DNA of 64,000 bases. Source: Pseudomonas triticicola. GTDB lineage: Bacteria > Pseudomonadota > Gammaproteobacteria > Pseudomonadales > Pseudomonadaceae. Below, piece after piece: positions 18,792 to 27,137 of this stretch. Numbering within the stretch: the stretch's first letter is position 1; the number at the start of each line of letters is the position of its first letter. Location of the stretch: the NCBI RefSeq assembly GCF_019145375.1, contig NZ_JAHSTX010000001.1, forward strand, positions 4,055,501 through 4,119,500, read 5' to 3'. Made by a program: the position numbers and the translations under genes. The notes under the pieces were generated by a model. That model did not search any database. It saw only the letters and a program-made list of their open reading frames with translations, and was not told where the DNA came from.

Positions 18792-19688
18792 TCAGACCTT
18801 GTAGACGGGCACCGTGTGGCACCAGCGATCCTTGTATTCGCGGTCGGCACGGCCGAACGAATAGCGCAGTGTCTTGCCCAGTGCCTGAGCCTCCGCCCAC
18901 GCTTGCTGGGTGTTGACGAAACTCAACACGCTGCCGGGACTGAACTCGCGGCTTTGCGGGTCGACACCACCGTTGACGTATTCCAGCGATACCCAGTGCG
19001 GCGCTTCGACACGGTACAGAATCTGGATAGCGACAGGCGCCGACTCGAGCACCACTACCGAACCGGTCATGAACTCGCGCAGCATCGTGAAGACTTCGAC
19101 AAGTCCGGCCTTGCCGGGCACTTCAAAGCCCCAACGGCGCTGAAACAGATCACCATAAGCGGCGGCCTGCTCCTGTGGCGTCAAGTCGGACATCGGAATC
19201 AGCGCACCGCCCGCCTCTTCCAACAGGCGCTGTTCGCGGCGCTGGTTGTAACGAAACTTCTTCGAATAATCTTCAGGCAGCCGCGCCAGCGCCAACCCTT
19301 CCGGCTGCGGGCGCAGTGTGCTGATCTGCTCGGCGTTGAGTTGCGAAACATATGCCATGCGCTGGCGCACCGGAACCACGACATCCGCAGCAATCGGCAG
19401 AATCAGTTCGGCGTTGCCCATGTCCAGCAGGCCGCGCTTGCCTTCGCGCTTGAGCACTTCCTTGGACAGCGCGGCGTGCCTGCCCCAGCAAGCAACAGCC
19501 GCGACGACTTCGCCATCGACGATCCAGCCCAGGTAGTGAAGCTTGATGCCGACAAACGCCGACAGCCGCTCCACCACGTCAGGATGAGTTGCAAAACTGC
19601 CACCGAATCGCTGCCAGGCCTGTGCGTAGGCGGCCTGATCAATCTCGCTCCAGCCGCGCTCCCGCCAAGCGCGAAACGCCGTCAGCAT
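18792..19688 (-). CDS. Mig-14-like GNAT/FemAB-type protein
   Basis: A 298-residue protein with a double GNAT (FemAB-like) arrangement: LHYLGWIVDGEVVAAVACWG in the first half, VVVLESAPVAIQILYRV and WVSLEYVNGGVDPQS in the second, and a late GKTLRYSFGRADREYKDRW. Mig-14 of Salmonella and its Pseudomonas homologue (PA5003, recalled) contribute to antimicrobial-peptide resistance and are inner-membrane associated. The acyl or aminoacyl donor is unknown. The ATG at 19686-19688 overlaps the msbA stop by seven bases. Its place between msbA and a deacetylase suggests a role in modifying lipid A or core. Confidence 0.8.
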   Translation of the reverse strand: MLTAFRAWRERGWSEIDQAAYAQAWQRFGGSFATHPDVVERLSAFVGIKLHYLGWIVDGEVVAAVACWGRHAALSKEVLKREGKRGLLDMGNAELILPIAADVVVPVRQRMAYVSQLNAEQISTLRPQPEGLALARLPEDYSKKFRYNQRREQRLLEEAGGALIPMSDLTPQEQAAAYGDLFQRRWGFEVPGKAGLVEVFTMLREFMTGSVVVLESAPVAIQILYRVEAPHWVSLEYVNGGVDPQSREFSPGSVLSFVNTQQAWAEAQALGKTLRYSFGRADREYKDRWCHTVPVYKV

Positions 19689-21508
19689 AGGTCGGTCACA
19701 TGGGTCGGTTGCGGCTCATCACCTTCTTCAAATTCCTTGGCGTGCAAGCGTGCGTAGTAGCCGTTTTGCGCCAGAAGCTGGGCATGGGTGCCCCGCTCGA
19801 CGATCTTGCCTTCGTCCATGACCAGAATCAGATCAGCCTTTTCGATCGTACTCAGGCGGTGAGCGATCACCAGCGTCGTGCGGTTCTGCACAACGTGATC
19901 AAGAGCCGCCTGAATATGCCGTTCCGATTCGGTATCCAGGGCCGAGGTGGCCTCATCGAGAATCAGCAGCGGCGCATCCTTGAGCAACGCCCGCGCAATG
20001 GCGATGCGCTGACGCTGGCCACCGGACAGCAACACACCATTTTCGCCAACCAGGGTTTCATAGCCCTGCGGCATCTTGATGATGAATTCATCGGCGTAGG
20101 CTTCGGTAGCCGCGCGCTTGACCTCATCGAACGGTGCGCCCGCCAGGTCGCCGTAAGCGATGTTATTGGTCACCGTGTCATTGAACAGCGTGACCTGCTG
20201 GGTCACCAGGGCAATCTGCCGACGCAGGCTGCGCAGGGTCAGGTCCTGCACCTGCACATCATCAAGCAGAATCTGCCCGTGTTCCTGCTCATGCTGGTAG
20301 AAGCGCGGAATCAGGCCGGCCAGGGTGGACTTGCCACTGCCGGAACGACCGACCAGTGCGACCATTTGTCCTGGCTCGACGACGAAACTGATGTCGTCGA
20401 GCACCTTCTTCTCGCTGTTCGGATAACTGAAGCTGAGGTTGCGCACTTCGAGGCGACCTTGCAGTCGGTCGCGCTCGACCGTGCCGTTATCGACTTCCGC
20501 CGGCTCGTCCAGCTGCTCGAAAATACTCTCCGCACCGGCCACACCTTTCTGGATCGTCGAGCTGACTTCCGAGAGCTGGCGAATCGGTTTTGGCAGCAGC
20601 CCGGCCATGGTGATGTAGGCCACCAGATCACCGGGCGACGCATCACCGCGAAGGTACAGCACCAGAAACATCACTACCGCCATGGCGCTGTACGTCACCA
20701 ATTGCAGCATCGGCGTATACACCGCGCCGGTCTTGGTCATCGTCAGTTGCTTGTCGGTGTTGCTCTGACTGGCGTCACGAAAACGCACCTTTTCATAGGT
20801 TTCGCCACCAAAGCTGCGCACCACGCGGTAGCCGTGAATCGTCTCGGATGCGACGTGCGTGACGTTACCCATCGACACCTGAATCTTTTTGCTCTGCTTG
20901 CGGAATTTCTTGCTGGTGCTGTTCACCATCAGGCCGATCACCGGCAGGATGGCGACCATCACCAGGGTCAGCTTCCAGTTCATCCACAACAGGGTGCAGA
21001 ACAGGAAAATCACCGTCATACCTTCGCGGATTACCACTTTGATCGCGTCGGTGGCGGCGCCGGTGACCATGGTCACATTGAAGGTGATACGTGAAATCAG
21101 GTGGCCGGAGTTGTTCTTGTCGAAATAACTGTTGGGCAGATCCAGCAATTTATTGAACAGCACCACACGCAGGTCATGCACCAGCCCCAGGGAAACACGC
21201 GCCAGGAAGTAGTTGCCCAGGTACGAACCGACGCCTTGCCACACGGCAATCAGCACGATCAATAAAGGCACGCTTTCGAGCAACTGCAACTTGCCCAGAT
21301 AAGGATTTCCGGGAAACAGGCTGGCCTCCGGATTGGCCAGGCCGTCGACGAAATACTTGAGGATGTAGGCGAGCATCGGTTGGGTCGATGCGAAGATGAG
21401 GAAGCCGACGATACTCAGGATGAACAGGCCGGCGTAGGGACGCACGTAAGCCAAAAGGCGGAAATAGATCGCCAGCGTTGACTGGGCTTTCGGTTCAGGA
21501 CTGCTCAT
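19682..21508 (-). CDS. msbA: Lipid A/LPS-core flippase MsbA
   Basis: An inner-membrane ABC exporter half-transporter of 608 residues that flips core-lipid A. An N-terminal six-helix domain (about 20-330; first helix LFILSIVGFLIFASTQPML) is followed by an ATPase domain with Walker A GRSGSGKST, Q-loop VTQQVTLF, signature LLSGGQRQR, Walker B LLILDEATSALD and the H-loop IAHRLST. It is the first gene of a minus-strand operon with mig-14, dnpA and hldE. The toluene-tolerance/kinase-like gene is divergent 125 bases away, so both promoters should lie at 21509-21633. Confidence 0.97.
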   Translation of the reverse strand: MSSPEPKAQSTLAIYFRLLAYVRPYAGLFILSIVGFLIFASTQPMLAYILKYFVDGLANPEASLFPGNPYLGKLQLLESVPLLIVLIAVWQGVGSYLGNYFLARVSLGLVHDLRVVLFNKLLDLPNSYFDKNNSGHLISRITFNVTMVTGAATDAIKVVIREGMTVIFLFCTLLWMNWKLTLVMVAILPVIGLMVNSTSKKFRKQSKKIQVSMGNVTHVASETIHGYRVVRSFGGETYEKVRFRDASQSNTDKQLTMTKTGAVYTPMLQLVTYSAMAVVMFLVLYLRGDASPGDLVAYITMAGLLPKPIRQLSEVSSTIQKGVAGAESIFEQLDEPAEVDNGTVERDRLQGRLEVRNLSFSYPNSEKKVLDDISFVVEPGQMVALVGRSGSGKSTLAGLIPRFYQHEQEHGQILLDDVQVQDLTLRSLRRQIALVTQQVTLFNDTVTNNIAYGDLAGAPFDEVKRAATEAYADEFIIKMPQGYETLVGENGVLLSGGQRQRIAIARALLKDAPLLILDEATSALDTESERHIQAALDHVVQNRTTLVIAHRLSTIEKADLILVMDEGKIVERGTHAQLLAQNGYYARLHAKEFEEGDEPQPTHVTDLC

Positions 21509-21633
21509 GGGAATCCGCGTAAATCAGTGAGGCGGCGATGATATCACACGCCCTTTTGCGCCGATCAACATCACCGGGCGCCAGCCTTTGGCCAAGTCGG
21601 TTAAGATAGCCGGCTCACGATGGGGAGTCAGGC

Positions 21634-22287
21634 ATGCAATCGATTGATCACAGCACTTACGAGGCACTGCGCAAGGGTGCTCAGGTACTCGAAGCCGACG
21701 GTTCCGGCGACAAGGTGCTCAGGTTGGCCGACGGTCGCATGCTCAAACTGTTTCGCCGCAAACGCTTGCTGAGTTCGGCACTGTTCTTTCCTTACGCCCA
21801 GCGCTTCGCCAACAACACCAAAGCGTTGCAGCAGCGCGGCATCCTCTGTCCGAACGTCATCGCGGTTTACCGCATTCCAAGTATTCAGCGCGATGGCGTG
21901 TATTACGCACCGCTGGCGGGCGAAACCGTACGGCAATTGCAGGCCTCCCCCGAAGAGACCGAGACGTTGCGCAGTCAGTTGGGGGCATTTATTGCGCAAC
22001 TGCACGAAAAAGGCGTGTACTTCCGGTCCCTGCACTTCGGCAATGTCGTGCAGACGCCGGAGAATCAGCTCGGATTGATCGACATCGCCGACCTGCGTTG
22101 CCAGAGGCGAGCTCTGAGCGACAGCAAGCGCCTGCGCAACTTCGCCCATTTGCTGCGCTACAAACAAGACCGGCAGTGGCTGCTCGGCGACGACGCCGGG
22201 AAAACCTTTCTTGAGGGTTATCGCCAGGCGTTGCCGAGCAAGCGACAGGCTGCGCTGATCGAACGCCTGCGCCTGCTGTTGAATTGA
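21634..22287 (+). CDS. Kinase-like toluene-tolerance family protein with altered catalytic loop
   Basis: A 217-residue protein with the small LPS-kinase (WaaP/RIO-like) fold. A VLRLADGRMLKLFRRK segment resembles the nucleotide loop and Lys strand. FRSLHFGNVV occupies the catalytic-loop position and LGLIDIADLR the metal-binding position. The usual HxD of the loop reads RSLHFGN, with Ser where Asp is expected, so it may be a weak or non-canonical kinase. Relatives are named toluene tolerance proteins, and PAO1 PA4998 next to msbA is the likely counterpart (recalled). It is the only plus-strand gene within the LPS locus between 13.3 and 34 kb and converges on the membrane protein gene with a 3-base gap. 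Confidence 0.8.
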   Translation: MQSIDHSTYEALRKGAQVLEADGSGDKVLRLADGRMLKLFRRKRLLSSALFFPYAQRFANNTKALQQRGILCPNVIAVYRIPSIQRDGVYYAPLAGETVRQLQASPEETETLRSQLGAFIAQLHEKGVYFRSLHFGNVVQTPENQLGLIDIADLRCQRRALSDSKRLRNFAHLLRYKQDRQWLLGDDAGKTFLEGYRQALPSKRQAALIERLRLLLN

Positions 22288-22290
22288 GCC

Positions 22291-23751
22291 TTACTTGCCG
22301 ATCACCAGAATCGTTGCGCCCTTGCGATTGGCGAAGCGCTCGATGATGCGCATCTTGTGCGCCACCAGCCACTCGCTCAGCCACGGCTCATCACCCTTTC
22401 CCTCGATCAGGAAGTAGCGATATTCATCGGCATGCTCCGGCGACATGGCCTGTTCACGCGTGAGCGTCGGCAATACATAACCGCGCCCCGCGTAATAGCT
22501 GATGCGGCCGTCTTCGAACCAGGCGCTGGCCTCAGGCTCGACGTGCGCGGACATCCAGCGCCCGGCGGCCACGTAATGGGTCTTGCCTGCGCCAGTCGAA
22601 ATCACATTCGACAACATCACCAGTAACGCTGCCACGACCAGTACTTTGGTCCAGCGCGGAAACTGCCGGGCAAATGCCGCCAGCGCCATCGCCAGCAGCG
22701 GTACGACCAGCAGATTGAGAAAGCTCAGATAACGGGCGTTCATGAATTGCTGCTTGATGAAGAACAGCATAAGCACGATCAGATACAGCAGTGCCGCCAA
22801 AGCGAACGGACGATAGTCACGCCAGTAAACACCCAATACCCCCCAGTTGCGACGCAGGACAAAGGGCACAGCGAACGGCCCCATCAGCTTGACGAATGTG
22901 ATCATCATCGTCGCCAGCAGTCCGAAGAACACGATGCGCCCGGCTTCATCCTGGGAATATTTGTTGATCAGCGAGTTGGCGAACTGTTCGGACAGCATCT
23001 GAAACGACGCGTAGACGCTGTGCGGTGCAATCATGTCCAGATACAGGAGGAAGCGCCCGGACATGAAAACCCCGAAGGCCGATGCAACCAGCAGCCCCAC
23101 CACCGGCAACAGAGCAAACTGCAGCAAACGAGTGCGCTGGCCAGAGCGCCACAGACCCGGCAGTTGCCACAGCCCGAGCGCAGGCAATAACAGCAATGCT
23201 TCAAGCCGAAACAGCGCTGCAGCAACAATGGCAAAGTGAATCAGACCGGCTCTGAGCCAACCGCCCAAGACTTGCCAACGCAGCGCCTGCCATAACGCCA
23301 GCGTGCAGAAAAACCAGAAACCGCATTCGCGGATGATGTCATTTCGAAAGGCATTGACTGCGGGCATCGCCAGCACAATCAGGCACGCCCAGCCGGCAAG
23401 CTCGGGAGAACGTCGACGGATACAATCGACCATCAAAGCACTGGTGCCGGCGAAAAACAGGCCGCACCACAGATAGGCGCTCAACTCCAGCGGCAATAGC
23501 AGGAAGCGATGGGTCAGAGCCAGAAGAATGGAAAACCATGGCCAGTCGAAATGCGTCCAGGCCACATCGGCCCCGTGCAAGACCACCTGATGGGCGATAT
23601 CGATGTACAGCGCAGCATCGCGACCGACCGTTGCGGTACCCCACACAGCGATCAATGAAAGGAGAATGCTTGCCCAGAACGCGACACTGACCGGTCGCTC
23701 ATTGATTACCCGAGCTACCTTGACCGCCCATTTACTGTCCGTACCTTTCAC
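22291..23751 (-). CDS. Polytopic GT-C-like membrane glycosyltransferase
   Basis: A 486-residue inner-membrane protein with roughly ten hydrophobic helices and a soluble C-terminal tail of about 90 residues (FEDGRISYYAGRGYVL onward). The first periplasmic loop has GRDAALYIDIAHQVV, which resembles the acidic DxxxY-type loop of GT-C enzymes (ArnT/GT39/GT83) that use polyprenyl-phosphate sugars. It occupies the locus position where PAO1 has the O-antigen ligase waaL, but I see no O-antigen-ligase signature. The start is GTG at 23749-23751 behind a G-rich Shine-Dalgarno. It is part of the carbamoyltransferase, GT2, GT-C set. The specific sugar is unknown. Confidence 0.75.
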   Translation of the reverse strand: MKGTDSKWAVKVARVINERPVSVAFWASILLSLIAVWGTATVGRDAALYIDIAHQVVLHGADVAWTHFDWPWFSILLALTHRFLLLPLELSAYLWCGLFFAGTSALMVDCIRRRSPELAGWACLIVLAMPAVNAFRNDIIRECGFWFFCTLALWQALRWQVLGGWLRAGLIHFAIVAAALFRLEALLLLPALGLWQLPGLWRSGQRTRLLQFALLPVVGLLVASAFGVFMSGRFLLYLDMIAPHSVYASFQMLSEQFANSLINKYSQDEAGRIVFFGLLATMMITFVKLMGPFAVPFVLRRNWGVLGVYWRDYRPFALAALLYLIVLMLFFIKQQFMNARYLSFLNLLVVPLLAMALAAFARQFPRWTKVLVVAALLVMLSNVISTGAGKTHYVAAGRWMSAHVEPEASAWFEDGRISYYAGRGYVLPTLTREQAMSPEHADEYRYFLIEGKGDEPWLSEWLVAHKMRIIERFANRKGATILVIGK

Positions 23752-23801
23752 CCAGCCCCCTCAACATCACGCGCCACAGGTACGCAAAAAAACAGATCGA
23801 T

Positions 23802-24710
23802 TCATCGGAACAGCAGGCGCAAGGCTTTGCGCATGTATGACCAGCGCCCGAGGATGCGCCAGTCGGCGCGCAGTGCTTGCATATAGAATGTTTTCGCCAA
23901 CGCATATTCCCCATGCGAGTAGCAATCTCGAAACAATGACAGGCAACGTTGAGCAAGATACGCCTGGCGCAAGTCGTGAAACTCCTGCGGCATCCGCTGA
24001 CTGGAAAAAACCTCACCGACCACCTGCTCGGTACCCGATGCCAGGCTCTGGCGCAGATCATGGCGCATGCTGTCGGCGTGCTTGTAAATGAGCGCCAGTG
24101 GCTGCTCGACCACTGTGCAGGGGAAGCGCGCCAACACTTGGGCAAACACCGGCAAATCTTCGACGTTGCGCAGATGCTCCGGATAGTTGCCCGGCGCGAA
24201 TACCTCACGATGCATGGCGCAGGCACCGTTTGAGATCGACACCGTTTTGTCCAGCAAATAGCCCCTGACTCGCTGCCGCACCGTGACTGGCAACGGTTTG
24301 ACAGCCTGCAGGCTGCGCCTGCCGCCGGAAAAGATCGACCAATGAGCGCCGATGATCATCCGCGTTTCAGGGTGACTGGCGATGTGTCGCGATAACGCTG
24401 CCAGAGCCCCGGAAGCCATCTCGTCATCCGCGTCGAGAAAAATTAGAAATCGCCCGGTGGTTTCCTTGATCCCGCGATTGCGAACTGAAGACAGTCCGCC
24501 GTTACTTTGGCGTATCGCACGAAAACGCCCGGCATGTTCGGCCAGCAACGCTTGCAACACCTCAGGCGTGGAGTCAGTGGAGCCGTCATCGATAACCAAC
24601 AGATCCGCAGCTGCCTCGTGCAGCTGCGCCAGCACCGACTCCACCGCACGCGGCAGCGATCTGGCGTAGTTGTATGCCGGGATCACGACACTGATCAGTG
24701 TTTCAGTCAA
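23802..24710 (-). CDS. Family 2 (GT-A) glycosyltransferase
   Basis: A 302-residue cytoplasmic GT2 enzyme: ISVVIPAYNYARSLPRAVES, LLVIDDGSTDST, SVRNRGIKETTG and FLIFLDADDEM, giving the DDGS and DxD metal and nucleotide-sugar motifs. The start chosen is TTG at 24708-24710, because AAGGA lies seven bases upstream and it overlaps the carbamoyltransferase stop by eight bases. A TTG at 24743 would add eleven residues and a 41-base overlap. It probably adds a hexose or amino sugar to the outer core. Neighbouring genes encode the inner-core carbamoyltransferase and a GT-C protein. Confidence 0.87.
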   Translation of the reverse strand: MTETLISVVIPAYNYARSLPRAVESVLAQLHEAAADLLVIDDGSTDSTPEVLQALLAEHAGRFRAIRQSNGGLSSVRNRGIKETTGRFLIFLDADDEMASGALAALSRHIASHPETRMIIGAHWSIFSGGRRSLQAVKPLPVTVRQRVRGYLLDKTVSISNGACAMHREVFAPGNYPEHLRNVEDLPVFAQVLARFPCTVVEQPLALIYKHADSMRHDLRQSLASGTEQVVGEVFSSQRMPQEFHDLRQAYLAQRCLSLFRDCYSHGEYALAKTFYMQALRADWRILGRWSYMRKALRLLFR

Positions 24711-26457
24711 GGCCGTTTCCTTGCACGCCTTCTTTGACGACAAGAATATCTTCCATGATCAGATATTGCAGGTCCGAGCCGAAAAACATGTTCAGCGCGT
24801 CGGTCGGCGAGCAGATCATCGGCTCGCCACGCCGGTTGAGCGACGTGTTCAGCGAAACGCCGTTACCAGTGAGGTTTTCCAGCGCTTTCATCATGTCGTA
24901 GTAGCGCGGATTGTATTCGCGCTTGAGCACCTGGGCCCGGGAAGTGCCGTCTTCATGAACAACTTCCGGAACGCGGGTTTTCCACTCCTCAGCCACTTCG
25001 AACGTAAAGGTCATGAAGGGGGCCGGATGGTCGATCTTGATCATCTGTGGCGCGACGGTGTCGAGCATCGACGGGCAGAAAGGCCTCCAGCGCTCGCGGA
25101 ACTTGATCTGATGGTTGATGCGGTCGGCGACACCGGCCACGCTCGGGCAACCGATGATCGAACGGCCACCCAACGCGCGCGGACCGAACTCCATGCGCCC
25201 TTGGAACCAGGCCACCGGATTACCTTCAACCATGATTTTGGCGATCTGCTCCGGCATGTTGTCGAGCTTGCGCCAGGTCGGCTTGTTCTCGTGACGGGCG
25301 CAGGCGGCGATAACGTCTTCGTTGCTGTAGGACGGGCCGAGGTAGACGTGCTCCATCTTCTCGACCGGTACGCCACGGGCGTGCGACACGTAAGCGGCAG
25401 CGCCGACTGCGGTGCCGGCATCGCCGGACGCAGGCTGTACGAACAGCTCTTTGATGTCGTCGCGAGCGATGATTTTCTGGTTCAGCTTGACGTTCAACGC
25501 ACAGCCACCAGCGAAAGCCAGTTTGCCGGTTTCCTTGAGCACGTCGCCCAGGTAGTAGTCGATCATCTGCAACGCCAGCTTCTCGAACAGCGCTTGCATG
25601 CTCGCGGCATAGTGGATGTACGGCTCGTCGGCGATATCGCCTTCGCGCTTCGGCCCCAGCCACTCGATCAGCTTCGGCGAGAAGTAGAAGCCTTTGCCCT
25701 TTTCTTTATAACGACGCAGGCCGATGACGTTGGCGTAGTCGGTGTTGATCACCAGTTCGCCATTCTCGAACGAGGCCAGACGCGAGAAGTCGTACTTGCT
25801 GGCGTCGCCATACGGCGCCATGCCCATGACCTTGAACTCGCCGTCGAGCATCTCGAAACCGAGAAATTCGGTGATCGCACCGTACAAACCACCGAGGGAA
25901 TCAGGATCGAAGAATTCCTTGATCTTGTGGATCTTGCCGTTTTCGCCATAGCCGAAGAACGTCGTGGCATATTCGCCTTTACCGTCGATACCGAGGATCG
26001 CGGTTTTCTCTTTGAAACCCGAGCAGTGATAGGCGCTGGAGGCGTGAGCCAGGTGATGCTCGACTGGCTCGATCTTGATTTTCTTCGGATCGAAGCCCAG
26101 TTGCTCGAGGCACCAGACGATCTTGTTGCGGTAGCGCTTGTAGCGACGGTTACCCATCAGGATCGCATCGAGAGCACGATCCGGGGCGTACCAGTAGCGC
26201 TTGGCGTAGTGCCAGCGGGCCTTGCCGAACAGGCTGATCGGAGCGAATGGAATCGCCACCACGTCAACGTCGGAAGGTTTGATACCGGCCTGCTCGAGGC
26301 AGAATTTCGCCGATTCGTAGGGCATGCGGTTCTTTGCATGTTTATCGCGTACGAAGCGCTCTTCCTCAGCCGCCGCGACCAGCTTGCCGTCGATGTACAA
26401 GGCTGCGGAAGGATCATGGCTAAGGGCGCCGGACAGGCCAAGAATCGTCAATGCCAC
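24703..26457 (-). CDS. wapO: NodU/CmcH-family O-carbamoyltransferase, LPS inner core (WapO-like)
   Basis: A 584-residue protein of the TobZ/NodU/CmcH family that transfers carbamoyl from carbamoyl phosphate via carbamoyl-AMP. The N-terminal Kae1-like domain carries the metal-site motif HHLAHA at 134-139 and ILGIDGKGEYATTFF. The C-terminal YrdC-like part has GRMEFGPRALGGRSIIG and LNTSLNRRGEPM. In P. aeruginosa the homologue in the LPS locus (PA5005) carbamoylates heptose II, and the name wapO is from memory. It starts at GTG 26455-26457 with AGAGG about 11 bases upstream. ATG starts are absent nearby. First gene of a minus-strand set with GT2 and GT-C. Confidence 0.87.
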   Translation of the reverse strand: MALTILGLSGALSHDPSAALYIDGKLVAAAEEERFVRDKHAKNRMPYESAKFCLEQAGIKPSDVDVVAIPFAPISLFGKARWHYAKRYWYAPDRALDAILMGNRRYKRYRNKIVWCLEQLGFDPKKIKIEPVEHHLAHASSAYHCSGFKEKTAILGIDGKGEYATTFFGYGENGKIHKIKEFFDPDSLGGLYGAITEFLGFEMLDGEFKVMGMAPYGDASKYDFSRLASFENGELVINTDYANVIGLRRYKEKGKGFYFSPKLIEWLGPKREGDIADEPYIHYAASMQALFEKLALQMIDYYLGDVLKETGKLAFAGGCALNVKLNQKIIARDDIKELFVQPASGDAGTAVGAAAYVSHARGVPVEKMEHVYLGPSYSNEDVIAACARHENKPTWRKLDNMPEQIAKIMVEGNPVAWFQGRMEFGPRALGGRSIIGCPSVAGVADRINHQIKFRERWRPFCPSMLDTVAPQMIKIDHPAPFMTFTFEVAEEWKTRVPEVVHEDGTSRAQVLKREYNPRYYDMMKALENLTGNGVSLNTSLNRRGEPMICSPTDALNMFFGSDLQYLIMEDILVVKEGVQGNGLD

Positions 26458-26629
26458 AGGGGTCTAGCCTCTTTAGTCTGCATGCAGGCGCGATGCGCCT
26501 TGAAAATTGATGCGCCCTCGCACAGGGCGAGTGGCAGCTAAAGGGCGGGATTATAGCGTAAACATGACGGGAATTACCTTGTGCGAATTGCCACCTGCAC
26601 GATTGGTCCGAATCAACGGGTTCAACGAC

Positions 26630-26959
26630 TCAATAGCCGTCCCTGCGCCAGTAAATACTCAGATTTGAATCGGTAATCTGCCGATAGACCGTGTAAGGCA
26701 GCGAAAGCGTATCGAACATGGCGGACAGCGGAAGATCGAACAACACGAAGGGCGCCAGCATACCCGTAGGATCGGGCGGCGCATTCAAGGTGCAAAAATC
26801 GAAGGCCACGCCACTGTAGACGCGCGGAATCGATTGGCAGTAGGTCTTCTTTTTGCGCAAGTCACGGGCAGCATCAGCGTCCCCCTGCAACACGGTTGAG
26901 ACACTGCCACAGCCTGAGAGAGCCGAAGACAGGACGCCCAGCGCAAGAAATTTTTTCAT
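26630..26959 (-). CDS. YceK/YidQ-type small lipoprotein
   Basis: A 109-residue predicted lipoprotein. The signal peptide MKKFLALGVLSSALSGC has a clear lipobox (ALSGC, Cys17). The mature part has CQSIPRVYSGVAFDFC and FDLPLSAMFDTLSLPYTVYRQ, the RVYSGV...DLPLS..DTL..P pattern of the YceK/YidQ family (DUF1375). Function is unknown. ATG 26957-26959 is chosen because the signal peptide starts there, while the frame is open to 27025. Separated from its neighbours by about 170 bases on each side, so it is probably its own transcript. The upstream 178 bases hold a degenerate REP sequence near 27107-27133. Confidence 0.85.
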   Translation of the reverse strand: MKKFLALGVLSSALSGCGSVSTVLQGDADAARDLRKKKTYCQSIPRVYSGVAFDFCTLNAPPDPTGMLAPFVLFDLPLSAMFDTLSLPYTVYRQITDSNLSIYWRRDGY

Positions 26960-27137
26960 GCCCAAGATTTGCCCTCCGAGATCGTCAGGCAAACTAGCAT
27001 CGAGGCTGAGCAGAGCACAGTTCATGGTTTCTGGCGAAGCTGTAGGACATGTCGGTTTTTTTGTCCGCTACTGCTGGCAGGCTCATCCCCAGAGGAAATC
27101 GGGTCCGTTGTGGGAAGCGAGCCTGCTGGCCGAGAAA

